Assembly: GCA_943736015.1 (NCBI GenBank)
Contig: OX031065.1
Location: 23,078,427 to 23,142,426, forward strand
Reading direction: 5' to 3'
DNA length: 64,000 nucleotides
Source of the DNA: Tridacna crocea
Lineage: Eukaryota; Mollusca; Bivalvia; Cardiida; Cardiidae
Part shown: one piece after another, positions 8,098 through 20,904 of the stretch
How the letters are laid out: each line of letters opens with the position of its first letter
How positions within the stretch are numbered: the first letter of the stretch is position 1
Position numbers and translations under genes: made by a program
The notes under the pieces: model-generated
The model's database searches: none
Told to the model about the DNA's origin: nothing
Seen by the model: the letters and a program-made list of their open reading frames with translations, nothing else

Positions 8098-9673
8098 AAC
8101 TGGAAAAAGTTTCCGCAACAGCAACCCGTTGCTTCTGAATTCTATGTTTTTGCGCAGCAGTTAAACCTAACATTGACTTTTGACTCGCAAGGTCACCAAA
8201 ATTGACCCTGGTAAGAAAACAGGGAAACATTCGGTTTACCTTTCTTTGATTTGTGCAACAGGTAGCAGTTGCCTCCGAAAGTGTCCGAGTTGAGTTTACA
8301 ATTTTATGCGCAGCACGTAACCATCACGTATGGGGGACATAGTCATCGTAACCAAATCAATGGCCCTAGTGAGAGAAAACGAAAAAGAAAAATCCCTATG
8401 ATTGACTTGAATGACAGACCTGTCGTCTGCTACAAAATGTTCCATAAGTCCATGTTTCATGTTTTCGCGGATGCGTAAATGGCGCCTATGAGACGGTAGT
8501 CAACGTAAATGGTTTGTTGCCATGGTATAAAGACAACGGAGGGAAAAAAAAAAAAAAAAATGTCGGAAATTTTGTTCCCTACATTTGACTTAAGAAACAT
8601 GTGTCGTCTGCCACGAAATGTTCCCTGAGTCGATTTTTCATGTTTTTCGCGGATACGTAAGTGGCACCTATGAGAGACGGTAGTCTACGTAAATGGGTAT
8701 GTCGTCACGGTATAAAGAGATTGGAGAGAAAAAATATATTAGAAATTTAGTTCTCTTTGTTTGACTTATGCAGTTGCTACTGAAAGAGTCTTCAGTCTTT
8801 TTTTAGCCACTTGTCACATTATTTCCTGGTGTTTTCGCATGTGCGTAACTGGCACGTATGAAACGGTAGTCAATGTAACTGGGTTTCCTGTTGCGGTTTG
8901 AAGAGATTAGAAGAATTACGCTTCAATGCCCTTTGTTTGATTCATGCAATAGGAATCAATTGCTACTGAAAGAGTATTCAGTCTTTTTTTAGCCACTTGT
9001 CACATTCATTTCTGGGTTTTTTGCACTGTACATTGATCATTTTGGCTTATTCAATGTGCAGAATTTAATGTGGTCTGAGTCAGAAAATCTAATTAAGGGA
9101 TAAAGGGGCATCAAGGGTTTATTTCAAGGGAAGTAACTCTTGCAGGGGGGCTTGAAAAGACCAAAACAAGGTCTTCTGCCACCCTGTTCTCTTAAATTTT
9201 GGCCCTTTTTCAGTGAAATCTGGCATGTGTGGATGGTGCATGCCTGGCAGTTTGCCAAGGACTGCACAGCATCCTTCAAAGGAGACTTTAAATCCACTTT
9301 TATGCCATTTTTTGTTCACTGTTTTCTATTGATATATTAGGGCGCCATTTTGAAGTAATTTTCAAGCTCTCTGATTGGCTGATTGGGCCCAGCTTTGAAT
9401 TTCTCGAAGCCTCTGATTGGCTGACTGGGCCCCATGCTGATTTCCTTATTAACCTTTTACCACACAATGACGCCTTTTTACACACCCGAAAGAGAAAGCT
9501 TTTGAAAATAATCTGAGAAAAGGAGACAATGCAGGTTACCAGCATTTTCTCCTTTTCCCACAATGTTTTCTACCCTATCGAAGAAAAAATGGATTATTGC
9601 TTATTCTTACGTCTTATTGTATCTTTATGGCCTATTTTCAAATTCTTCAAACTAGAACAAGATTTTTTTTTTT
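8098..9673 (+). repeat. Satellite unit U6 (1,576 bp, one minisatellite copy lost)
   Basis: One full 42-bp copy at 9369-9410 plus the partial copy at 9411-9433. Core of the CCA/AGCATCC type, GGCGCC in module B, and a GAGGG plus long A-run shared with U11. Confidence 0.97.
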
Positions 9674-11249
9674 AACTGGAAAAAGTTTCCGCAACAGCAA
9701 CCCGTTGCTTCTGAATTCTATGTTTTTGCGCAGCAGTTAAACCTAACATTGACTTTTGACTCGCAAGGTCACCAAAATTGACCCTGGTAAGAAAACAGGG
9801 AAACATTCGGTTTACCTTTCTTTGATTTGTGCAACAGGTAGCAGTTGCCTCCGAAAGTGTCCGAGTTGATTTTACAATTTTATGCGCAGCACGTAACCAT
9901 CACGTATGGGGGACATAGTCATCGTAACCAAATCAATGGCCCTAGTGAGAGAAAACAAAAAAGAAAAATCCCTATGATTGACTTGAATGACAGACCTGTC
10001 GTCTGCTACAAAATGTTCCATAAGTCGATGTTTCATGTTTTCGCTGATGCGTAAATGGCACCTATGAGACGGTAGTCAACGTAAATGGTTTGTTGCCATG
10101 GTATAAAGACAACGGAGGGGAAAAAAAAAAAAAAATGTCGGAAATTTTGTTCCCTACATTTGACTTAAGAAACATGTGTCGTCTGCCACGAAATGTTCCC
10201 TGAGTCGATTTTTCATGTTTTTCGCGGATACGTAAGTGGCACCTATGAGAGACGGTAGTCTACGTAAATGGGTATGTCGTCACGGTATAAAGAGATTGGA
10301 GAGAAAAAATATATTAGAAATTTAGTTCTCTTTGTTTGACTTATGCAGTTGCTACTGAAAGAGTCTTCAGTCTTTTTTTAGCCACTTGTCACATTATTTC
10401 CTGGTGTTTTCGCATGTGCGTAACTGGCACGTATGAAACGGTAGTCAATGTAACTGGGTTTCCTGTTGCGGTTTTGAAGAGATTAGAAGAATTACGCTTC
10501 AATGCCCTTTGTTTGATTCATGCAATAGGAATCAATTGCTACTGAAAGAGTATTCAGTCTTTTTTTAGCCACTTGTCACATTCATTTCTGGGTTTTTTGC
10601 ACTGTACATTGATCATTTTGGCTTATTCAATGTGCAGAATTTAATGTGGTCTGAGTCAGAAAATCTAATTAAGGGATAAAGGGGCATCAAGGGTTTATTT
10701 CAAGGGAAGTAACTCTTGCAGGGGGGCTTGAAAAGACCAAAACAAGGTCTTCTGCCACCCTGTTCTCTTAAATTTTGGCCCTTTTTCAGTGAAATCTGGC
10801 ATGTGTGGATGGTGCATGCCTGGCAGTTTGCCAAGGACTGCACAGCATCCTTCAAAGGAGACTTTAAATCCACTTTTATGCCATTTTTTGTTCACTGTTT
10901 TCTATTGATATATTAGGGCGCCATTTTGAAGTAATTTTCAAGCTCTCTGATTGGCTGATTGGGCCCAGCTTTGAATTTCTCGAAGCCTCTGATTGGCTGA
11001 CTGGGCCCCATGCTGATTTCCTTATTAACCTTTTACCACACAATGACGCCTTTTTACACACCCGAAAGAGAAAGCTTTTGAAAATAATCTGAGAAAAGGA
11101 GACAATGCAGGTTACCAGCATTTTCTCCTTTTCCCACAATGTTTTCTACCCTATCGAAGAAAAAATGGATTATTGCTTATTCTTACGTCTTATTGTATCT
11201 TTATGGCCTATTTTCAAATTCTTCAAACTAGAACAAGATTTTTTTTTTT
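9674..11249 (+). repeat. Satellite unit U7 (1,576 bp, one minisatellite copy lost)
   Basis: One full 42-bp copy at 10945-10986 plus the partial copy. CGCTGATG in module A/B and CCA/AGCATCC in the core. A private extra T gives GCGGTTTTGAAG near 10470, which by itself opens a 69-codon frame (10336-10545) absent from every other unit. Confidence 0.97.
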
Positions 11250-12866
11250 AACTGGAAAAAGTTTCCGCAACAGCAACCCGTTGCTTCTGAATTCTATGTT
11301 TTTGCGCAGCAGTTAAACCTAACATTGACTTTTGACTCGCAAGGTCACCAAAATTGACCCTGGTAAGAAAACAGGGAAACATTCGGTTTACCTTTCTTTG
11401 ATTTGTGCAACAGGTAGCAGTTGCCTCCGAAAGTGTCCGAGTTGATTTTACAATTTTATGCGCAGCACGTAACCATCACGTATGGGGGACATAGTCATCG
11501 TAACCAAATCAATGGCCCTAGTGAGAGAAAACAAAAAAGAAAAATCCCTATGATTGACTTGAATGACAGACCTGTCGTCTGCTACAAAATGTTCCATAAG
11601 TCGATGTTTCATGTTTTCGCTGATGCGTAAATGGCACCTATGAGACGGTAGTCAACGTAAATGGTTTGTTGCCATGGTATAAAGACAACGGAGGGGAAAA
11701 AAAAAAAAAAATGTCGGAAATTTTGTTCCCTACATTTGACTTAAGAAACATGTGTCGTCTGCCACGAAATGTTCCCTGAGTCGATTTTTCATGTTTTTCG
11801 CGGATACGTAAGTGGCACCTATGAGAGACGGTAGTCTACGTAAATGGGTATGTCGTCACGGTATAAAGAGATTGGAGAGAAAAAATATATTAGAAATTTA
11901 GTTCTCTTTGTTTGACTTATGCAGTTGCTACTGAAAGAGTCTTCAGTCTTTTTTTAGCCACTTGTCACATTATTTCCTGGTGTTTTCGCATGTGCGTAAC
12001 TGGCACGTATGAAACGGTAGTCAATGTAACTGGGTTTCCTGTTGCAGTTTGAAGAGATTAGAAGAATTACGCTTCAATGCCCTTTGTTTGATTCATGCAA
12101 TAGGAATCAATTGCTACTGAAAGAGTATTCAGTCTTTTTTTAGCCACTTGTCACATTCATTTCTGGGTTTTTTGCACTGTACATTGATCATTTTGGCTTA
12201 TTCAATGTGCAGAATTTAATGTGGTCTGAGTCAGAAAATCTAATTAAGGGATAAAGGGGCATCAAGGGTTTATTTCAAGGGAAGTAACTTTTGCAGGGGG
12301 GCTTGAAAAGACCAAAACAAGGTCTTCTGCCACCCTGTTCTCTTAAATTTTGGCCCTTTTTCAGTGAAATCTGGCATGTGTGGATGGTGCATGCCTGGCA
12401 GTTTGCCAAGGACTGCACAGCAGCCTTCAAAGGAGACTTTAAATCCACTTTTATGCCGTTTTTTGTTCACTGTTTTCTATTGATATATTAGGGCGCCATT
12501 TTGAAGTAATTTTCAAGCTCTCTGATTGGCTGATTGGGCCCAGCTTTGAATTTCTCAAAGCCTCTGATTGGCTGACTGGGCCCAGCTTTGAATTTCTCGA
12601 AGCCTCTGATTGGCTGACTGGGCCCCATGCTGATTTCCTTATTAACCTTTTACCACACAATGACGCCTTTTTACACACCCGAAAGAGAAAGCTTTTGAAA
12701 ATAATCTGAGAAAAGGAGACAATGCAGGTTACCAGCATTTTCTCCTTTTCCCACAATGTTTTCTACCCTATCGAAGAAAAAATGGATTATTGCTTATTCT
12801 TACGTCTTATTGTATCTTTATGGCCTATTTTCAAATTCTTCAAACTAGAACAAGATTTTTTTTTTT
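11250..12866 (+). repeat. Satellite unit U8 (1,617 bp)
   Basis: CGCTGATG as in U7, AACTTTTGCAG near 12287 shared with U12, U13, U16 and U17, and a private CpG transition GTTGCAGTTTG at 12046. Confidence 0.97.
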
Positions 12867-14475
12867 AACTGGAAAAAGTTTCCGCAACAGCAACCCGTTG
12901 CTTCTGAATTCTATGTTTTTGCGCAGCAGTTAAACCTAACATTGACTTTTGACTCGCAAGGTCACCAAAATTGACCCTGGTAAGAAAACAGGGAAACATT
13001 CGGTTTACCTTTCTTTGATTTGTGCAACAGGTAGCAGTTGCCTCCGAAAGTGTCCGAGTTGATTTTACAATTTTATGCGCAGCACGTAACCATCACGTAT
13101 GGGGGACATAGTCATCGTAACCAAATCAATGGCCCTAGTGAGAGAAAACGAAAAAGAAAAATCCCTATGATTGACTTGAATGACAGACCTGTCGTCTGCT
13201 ACAAAATGTTCCATAAGTCCATGTTTCATGTTTTCGCGGATGCGTAAATGGAACCTATGAGACGGTAGTCAACGTAAATGGTTTGTTGCCATGGTATAAA
13301 GACAACGGAGGGGAAAAAAAAAAAAAAATGTCGGAAATTTTGTTCCCTACATTTGACTTAAGAAACATGTGTCGTCTGCCACGAAATGTTCCCTGAGTCG
13401 ATTTTTCATGTTTTTCGCGGATACGTAAGTGGCACCTATGAGAGACGGTAGTCTACGTAAATGGGTATGTCGTCACGGTATAAAGAGATTGGAGAGAAAA
13501 AATATATTAGAAATTTAGTTCTCTTTGTTTGACTTATGCAGTTGCTACTGAAAGAGTCTTCAGTCTTTTTTTAGCCACTTGTCACATTATTTCCTGGTGT
13601 TTTCGCATGTGCGTAACTGGCACGTATGAAACGGTAGTCAATGTAACTGGGTTTCCTGTTGCGGTTTGAAGAGATTAGAAGAATTACGCTTCAATGCCCT
13701 TTGTTTGATTCATGCAATAGGAATCAATTGCTACTGAAAGAGTATTCAGTCTTTTTTTAGCCACTTGTCACATTCATTTCTGGGTTTTTTGCACTGTACA
13801 TTGATCATTTTGGCTTATTCAATGTGCAGAATTTAATGTGGTCTGAGTCAGAAAATCTAATTAAGGGATAAAGGGGCATCAAGGGTTTATTTCAAGGGAA
13901 GTAACTCTTGCAGGGGGGCTTGAAAAGACCAAAACAAGGTCTTCTGCCACCCTGTTCTCTTAAATTTTGGCCCTTTTTGAGTGAAATCTGGCATGTGTGG
14001 ATGGTGCATGCCTGGCAGTTTGCCAAGGACTGCACAGCAGCCTTCAAAGGAGACTTTAAATCCACTTTTATGCCGTTTTTTGTTCACTGTTTTCTATTGA
14101 TATATTAGGGCGCCATTTTGAAGTAATTTTCAAGCTCTCTGATTGGCTGATTGGGCCCAGCTTTGAATTTCTCGAAGCCTCTGATTGGCTGATTGGGCCC
14201 AGCTTTGAATTTCTCGAAGCCTCTGATTGGCTGACTGGGCCCCATGCTGATTTCCTTATTAACCTTTTACCACACAATGACGCCTTTTTACACACCCGAA
14301 AGAGAAAGCTTTTGAAAATAATCTGAGAAAAGGAGACAATGCAGGTTACCAGCATTTTCCAACAATGTTTTCTACCCTATCGAAGAAAAAATGGATTATT
14401 GCTTATTCTTACGTCTTATTGTATCTTTATGGCCTATTTTCAAATTCTTCAAACTAGAACAAGATTTTTTTTTTT
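12867..14475 (+). repeat. Satellite unit U9 (1,609 bp, 8-bp deletion)
   Basis: First unit with AAATGGAACC. Has CTTTTTGAGTG near 13976, GATTGGGCCC in both minisatellite copies, and an 8-bp loss in TTTTCTCCTTTTCCCAC near 14357. Shares all of these with U14 and U18. ATTTTCCAACAATG is private to it. Confidence 0.97.
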
Positions 14476-16092
14476 AACTGGAAAAAGTTTCCGCAACAGC
14501 AACCCGTTGCTTCTGAATTCTATGTTTTTGCGCAGCAGTTAAACCTAACATTGACTTTTGACTCGCAAGGTCACCAAAATGGACCCTGGTAAGAAAACAG
14601 GGAAACATTCGGTTTACCTTTCTTTGATTTGTGCAACAGGTAGCAGTTGCCTCCGAAAGTGTCCGAGTTGATTTTACAATTTTATGCGCAGCACGTAACC
14701 ATCACGTATGGGGGACATAGTCATCGTAACCAAATCAATGGCCCTAGTGAGAGAAAACAAAAAAGAAAAATCCCTATGATTGACTTGAATGACAGACCTG
14801 TCGTCTGCTACAAAATGTTCCATAAGTCCATGTTTCATGTTTTCGCAGATGCGTAAATGGCACCTATGAGACGGTAGTCAACGTAAATGGTTTGTTGCCA
14901 TGGTATAAAGACAACGGAGGGAAAAAAAAAAGAAAAAATGTCGGAAATTTTGTTCCCTACATTTGACTTGAGAAACATGTGTCGTCTGCCACGAAATGTT
15001 CCCTGAGTCGATTTTTCATGTTTTTCGCGGATACGTAAGTGGCACCTATGAGAGACGGTAGTCTACGTAAATGGGTATGTCGTCACGGTATAAAGAGATT
15101 GGAGAGAAAAAATATATTAGAAATTTAGTTCTCTTTGTTTGACTTATGCAGTTGCTACTGAAAGAGTCTTCAGTCTTTTTTTAGCCACTTGTCACATTAT
15201 TTCCTGGTGTTTTCGCATGTGCGTAACTGGCACGTATGAAACGGTAGTCAATGTAACTGGGTTTCCTGTTGCGGTTTGAAGAGATTAGAAGAATTACGCT
15301 TCAATGCCCTTTGTTTGATTCATGCAATAGGAATCAATTGCTACTGAAAGAGTATTCAGTCTTTTTTTAGCCACTTGTCACATTCATTTCTGGGTTTTTT
15401 GCACTGTACATTGATCATTTTGGCTTATTCAATGTGCAGAATTTAATGTGGTCCGAGTCAGAAAATCTAATTAAGGGATAAAGGGGCATCAAGGGTTTAT
15501 TTCAAGGGAAGTAACTCTTGCAGGGGGGCTTGAAAAGACCAAAACAAGGTCTTCTGCCACCCTGTTCTCTTAAATTTTGGCCCTTTTTCAGTGAAATCTG
15601 GCATGTGTGGATGGTGCATGCCTGGCAGTTTGCCAAGGACTGCACAGCAGCCTTCAAAGGAGACTTTAAATCCACTTTTATGCCGTTTTTTGTTCACTGT
15701 TTTCTATTGATATATTAGGGCGCCATTTTGAAGTAATTTTCAAGCTCTCTGATTGGCTGATTAGGCCCAGCTTTGAATTTCTCAAAGCCTCTGATTGGCT
15801 GACTGGGCCCAGCTTTGAATTTCTCGAAGCCTCTGATTGGCTGACTGGGCCCCATGCTGATTTCCTTATTAACCTTTTACCACACAATGACGCCTTTTTA
15901 CACACCCGAAAGAGAAAGCTTTTGAAAATAATCTGAGAAAAGGAGACAATGCAGGTTACCAGCATTTTCTCCTTTTCCCACAATGTTTTCTACCCTATCG
16001 AAGAAAAAATGGATTATTGCTTATTCTTACGTCTTATTGTATCTTTATGGCCTATTTTCAAATTCTTCAAACTAGAACAAGTTTTTTTTTTT
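14476..16092 (+). repeat. Satellite unit U10 (1,617 bp)
   Basis: Close copy of U5 by the G-interrupted A-run, CGCAGATG, ACTTGAGAAAC, GATTAGGCCC and GTCCGAGTC. AATGGACCC near 14580 (AATTGACCC elsewhere) is private. Its T-run is preceded by CAAG without the usual A. Confidence 0.97.
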
Positions 16093-17668
16093 AACTGGAA
16101 AAAGTTTCCGCAACAGCAACCCGTTGCTTCTGAATTCTATGTTTTTGCGCAGCAGTTAAACCTAACATTGACTTTTGACTCGCAAGGTCACCAAAATTGA
16201 CCCTGGTAAGAAAACAGGGAAACATTCGGTTTACCTTTCTTTGATTTGTGCAACAGGTAGCAGTTGCCTCCGAAAGTGTCCGAGTTGAGTTTACAATTTT
16301 ATGCGCAGCACGTAACCATCACGTATGGGGGACATAGTCATCGTAACCAAATCAATGGCCCTAGTGAGAGAAAACGAAAAAGAAAAATCCCTATGATTGA
16401 CTTGAATGACAGACCTGTCGTCTGCTACAAAATGTTCCATAAGTCCATGTTTCATGTTTTCGCGGATGCGTAAATGGCGCCTATGAGACGGTAGTCAACG
16501 TAAATGGTTTGTTGCCATGGTATAAAGACAACGGAGGGAAAAAAAAAAAAAAAAATGTCGGAAATTTTGTTCCCTACATTTGACTTAAGAAACATGTGTC
16601 GTCTGCCACGAAATGTTCCCTGAGTCGATTTTTCATGTTTTTCGCGGATACGTAAGTGGCACCTATGAGAGACGGTAGTCTACGTAAATGGGTATGTCGT
16701 CACGGTATAAAGAGATTGGAGAGAAAAAATATATTAGAAATTTAGTTCTCTTTGTTTGACTTATGCAGTTGCTACTGAAAGAGTCTTCAGTCTTTTTTTA
16801 GCCACTTGTCACATTATTTCCTGGTGTTTTCGCATGTGCGTAACTGGCACGTATGAAACGGTAGTCAATGTAACTGGGTTTCCTGTTGCGGTTTGAAGAG
16901 ATTAGAAGAATTACGCTTCAATGCCCTTTGTTTGATTCATGCAATAGGAATCAATTGCTACTGAAAGAGTATTCAGTCTTTTTTTAGCCACTTGTCACAT
17001 TCATTTCTGGGTTTTTTGCACTGTACATTGATCATTTTGGCTTATTCAATGTGCAGAATTTAATGTGGTCTGAGTCAGAAAATCTAATTAAGGGATAAAG
17101 GGGCATCAAGGGTTTATTTCAAGGGAAGTAACTCTTGCAGGGGGGCTTGAAAAGACCAAAACAAGGTCTTCTGCCACCCTGTTCTCTTAAATTTTGGCCC
17201 TTTTTCAGTGAAATCTGGCATGTGTGGATGGTGCATGCCTGGCAGTTTGCCAAGGACTGCACAGCATCCTTCAAAGGAGACTTTAAATCCACTTTTATGC
17301 CATTTTTTGTTCACTGTTTTCTATTGATATATTAGGGCGCCATTTTGAAGTAATTTTCAAGCTCTCTGATTGGCTGATTGGGCCCAGCTTTGAATTTCTC
17401 GAAGCCTCTGATTGGCTGACTGGGCCCCATGCTGATTTCCTTATTAACCTTTTACCACACAATGACGCCTTTTTACACACCCGAAAGAGAAAGCTTTTGA
17501 AAATAATCTGAGAAAAGGAGACAATGCAGGTTACCAGCATTTTCTCCTTTTCCCACAATGTTTTCTACCCTATCGAAGAAAAAATGGATTATTGCTTATT
17601 CTTACGTCTTATTGTATCTTTATGGCCTATTTTCAAATTCTTCAAACTAGAACAAGATTTTTTTTTTT
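16093..17668 (+). repeat. Satellite unit U11 (1,576 bp, one minisatellite copy lost)
   Basis: One full 42-bp copy at 17364-17405 plus the partial copy at 17406-17428. Close copy of U6 (GGCGCC, same A-run, CCA/AGCATCC core). Confidence 0.97.
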
Positions 17669-19285
17669 AACTGGAAAAAGTTTCCGCAACAGCAACCCGT
17701 TGCTTCTGAATTCTATGTTTTTGCGCAGCAGTTAAACCTAACATTGACTTTTGACTCGCAAGGTCACCAAAATTGACCCTGGTAAGAAAACAGGGAAACA
17801 TTCGGTTTACCTTTCTTTGATTTGTGCAACAGGTAGCAGTTGCCTCCGAAAGTGTCCGAGTTGAGTTTACAATTTTATGCGCAGCACGTAACCATCACGT
17901 ATGGGGGACATAGTCATCGTAACCAAATCAATGGCCCTAGTGAGAGAAAACAAAAAAGAAAAATCCCTATGATTGACTTGAATGACAGACCTGTCGTCTG
18001 CTACAAAATGTTCCATAAGTCGATGTTTCATGTTTTCGCTGATGCGTAAATGGCACCTATGAGACGGTAGTCAACGTAAATGGTTTGTTGCCATGGTATA
18101 AAGACAACGGAGGGGAAAAAAAAAAAAAAATGTCGGAAATTTTGTTCCCTACATTTGACTTAAGAAACATGTGTCGTCTGCCACGAAATGTTCCCTGAGT
18201 CGATTTTTCATGTTTTTCGCGGATACGTAAGTGGCACCTATGAGAGACGGTAGTCTACGTAAATGGGTATGTCGTCACGGTATAAAGAGATTGGAGAGAA
18301 AAAATATATTAGAAATTTAGTTCTCTTTGTTTGACTTATGCAGTTGCTACTGAAAGAGTCTTCAGTCTTTTTTTAGCCACTTGTCACATTATTTCCTGGT
18401 GTTTTCGCATGTGCGTAACTGGCACGTATGAAACGGTAGTCAATGTAACTGGGTTTCCTGTTGCGGTTTGAAGAGATTAGAAGAATTACGCTTCAATGCC
18501 CTTTGTTTGATTCATGCAATAGGAATCAATTGCTACTGAAAGAGTATTCAGTCTTTTTTTAGCCACTTGTCACATTCATTTCTGGGTTTTTTGCACTGTA
18601 CATTGATCATTTTGGCTTATTCAATGTGCAGAATTTAATGTGGTCTGAGTCAGAAAATCTAATTAAGGGATAAAGGGGCATCAAGGGTTTATTTCAAGGG
18701 AAGTAACTTTTGCAGGGGGGCTTGAAAAGACCAAAACAAGGTCTTCTGCCACCCTGTTCTCTTAAATTTTGGCCCTTTTTCAGTGAAATCTGGCATGTGT
18801 GGATGGTGCATGCCTGGCAGTTTGCCAAGGACTGCACAGCAGCCTTCAAAGGAGACTTTAAATCCACTTTTATGCCGTTTTTTGTTCACTGTTTTCTATT
18901 GATATATTAGGGCGCCATTTTGAAGTAATTTTCAAGCTCTCTGATTGGCTGATTGGGCCCAGCTTTGAATTTCTCGAAGCCTCTGATTGGCTAACTGGGC
19001 CCAGCTTTGAATTTCTCGAAGCCTCTGATTGGCTGACTGGGCCCCATGCTGATTTCCTAATTAACCTTTTACCACACAATGACGCCTTTTTACACACCCG
19101 AAAGAGAAAGCTTTTGAAAATAATCTGAGAAAAGGAGACAATGCAGGTTACCAGCATTTTCTCCTTTTCCCACAATGTTTTCTACCCTATCGAAGAAAAA
19201 ATGGATTATTGCTTATTCTTACGTCTTATTGTATCTTTATGGCCTATTTTCAAATTCTTTAAACTAGAACAAGATTTTTTTTTTT
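17669..19285 (+). repeat. Satellite unit U12 (1,617 bp)
   Basis: First unit of the four-unit block. Marked by CGCTGATG, AACTTTTGCAG, GGCTAACTGGG, CCTAATTAACC near 19057 and TTCTTTAAAC near 19258. All are repeated in U16. Confidence 0.97.
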
Positions 19286-20904
19286 AACTGGAAAAAGTTT
19301 CCGCAACAGCAACCCGTTGCTTCTGAATTCTATGTTTTTGCGCAGCAGTTAAACCTAACATTGACTTTTGACTCGCAAGGTCACCAAAATTGACCCTGGT
19401 AAGAAAACAGGGAAACATTCGGTTTACCTTTCTTTGATTTGTGCAACAGGTAGCAGTTGCCTCCGAAAGTGTCCGAGTTGATTTTACAATTTTATGCGCA
19501 GCACGTAACCATCACGTATGGGGGACATAGTCATCGTAACCAAATCAATGGCCCTAGTGAGAGAAAACGAAAAAGAAAAATCCCTATGATTGACTTGAAT
19601 GACAGACCTGTCGTCTGCTACAAAATGTTCCATAAGTCCATGTTTCATGTTTTCGCAGATGCGTAAATGGCACCTATGAGACGGTAGTCAACGTAAATGG
19701 TTTGTTGCCATGGTATAAAGACAACGGAGGGAAAAAAAAAAAAAAAAAATGTCGGAAATTTTGTTCCCTACATTTGACTTGAGAAACATGTGTCGTCTGC
19801 CACGAAATGTTCCCTGAGTCGATTTTTCATGTTTTTCGCGGATACGTAAGTGGCACCTATGAGAGACGGTAGTCTACGTAAATGGGTATGTCGTCACGGT
19901 ATAAAGAGATTGGAGAGAAAAAATATATTAGAAATTTAGTTCTCTTTGTTTGACTTATGCAGTTGCTACTGAAAGAGTCTTCAGTCTTTTTTTAGCCACT
20001 TGTCACATTATTTCCTGGTGTTTTCGCATGTGCGTAACTGGCACGTATGAAACGGTAGTCAATGTAACTGGGTTTCCTGTTGCGGTTTGAAGAGATTAGA
20101 AGAATTACGCTTCAATGCCCTTTGTTTGATTCATGCAATAGGAATCAATTGCTACTGAAAGAGTATTCAGTCTTTTTTTAGCCACTTGTCACATTCATTT
20201 CTGGGTTTTTTGCACTGTACATTGATCATTTTGGCTTATTCAATGTGCAGAATTTAATGTGGTCTGAGTCAGAAAATCTAATTAAGGGATAAAGGGGCAT
20301 CAAGGGTTTATTTCAAGGGAAGTAACTTTTGCAGGGGGGCTTGAAAAGACCAAAACAAGGTCTTCTGCCACCCTGTTCTCTTAAATTTTGGCCCTTTTTC
20401 AGTGAAATCTGGCATGTGTGGATGGTGCATGCCTGGCAGTTTGCCAAGGACTGCACAGCAGCCTTCAAAGGAGACTTTAAATCCACTTTTATGCCGTTTT
20501 TTGTTCACTGTTTTCTATTGATATATTAGGGCGCCATTTTGAAGTAATTTTCAAGCTCTCTGATTGGCTGATTGGGCCCAGCTTTGAATTTCTCAAAGCC
20601 TCTGATTGGCTGACTGGGCCCAGCTTTGAATTTCTCGAAGCCTCTGATTGGCTGACTGGGCCCCATGCTGATTTCCTTATTAACCTTTTACCACACAATG
20701 ACGCCTTTTTACACACCCGAAAGAGAAAGCTTTTGAAAATAATCTGAGAAAAGGAGACAATGCAGGTTACCAGCATTTTCTCCTTTTCCCACAATGTTTT
20801 CTACCCTATCGAAGAAAAAATGGATTATTGCTTATTCTTACGTCTTATTGTATCTTTATGGCCTATTTTCAAATTCTTCAAACTAGAACAAGATTTTTTT
20901 TTTT
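19286..20904 (+). repeat. Satellite unit U13 (1,619 bp)
   Basis: CGCAGATG and ACTTGAGAAAC as in U5/U10, but with a pure A-run and AACTTTTGCAG as in U8, so it looks like a recombinant of those types. Repeated in U17. Confidence 0.97.

Noticed and set aside
10336-10545. 69-codon frame unique to U7
   Set aside because: Created by one extra T near 10470; also starts at an unlikely codon for a eukaryote and has no other support.
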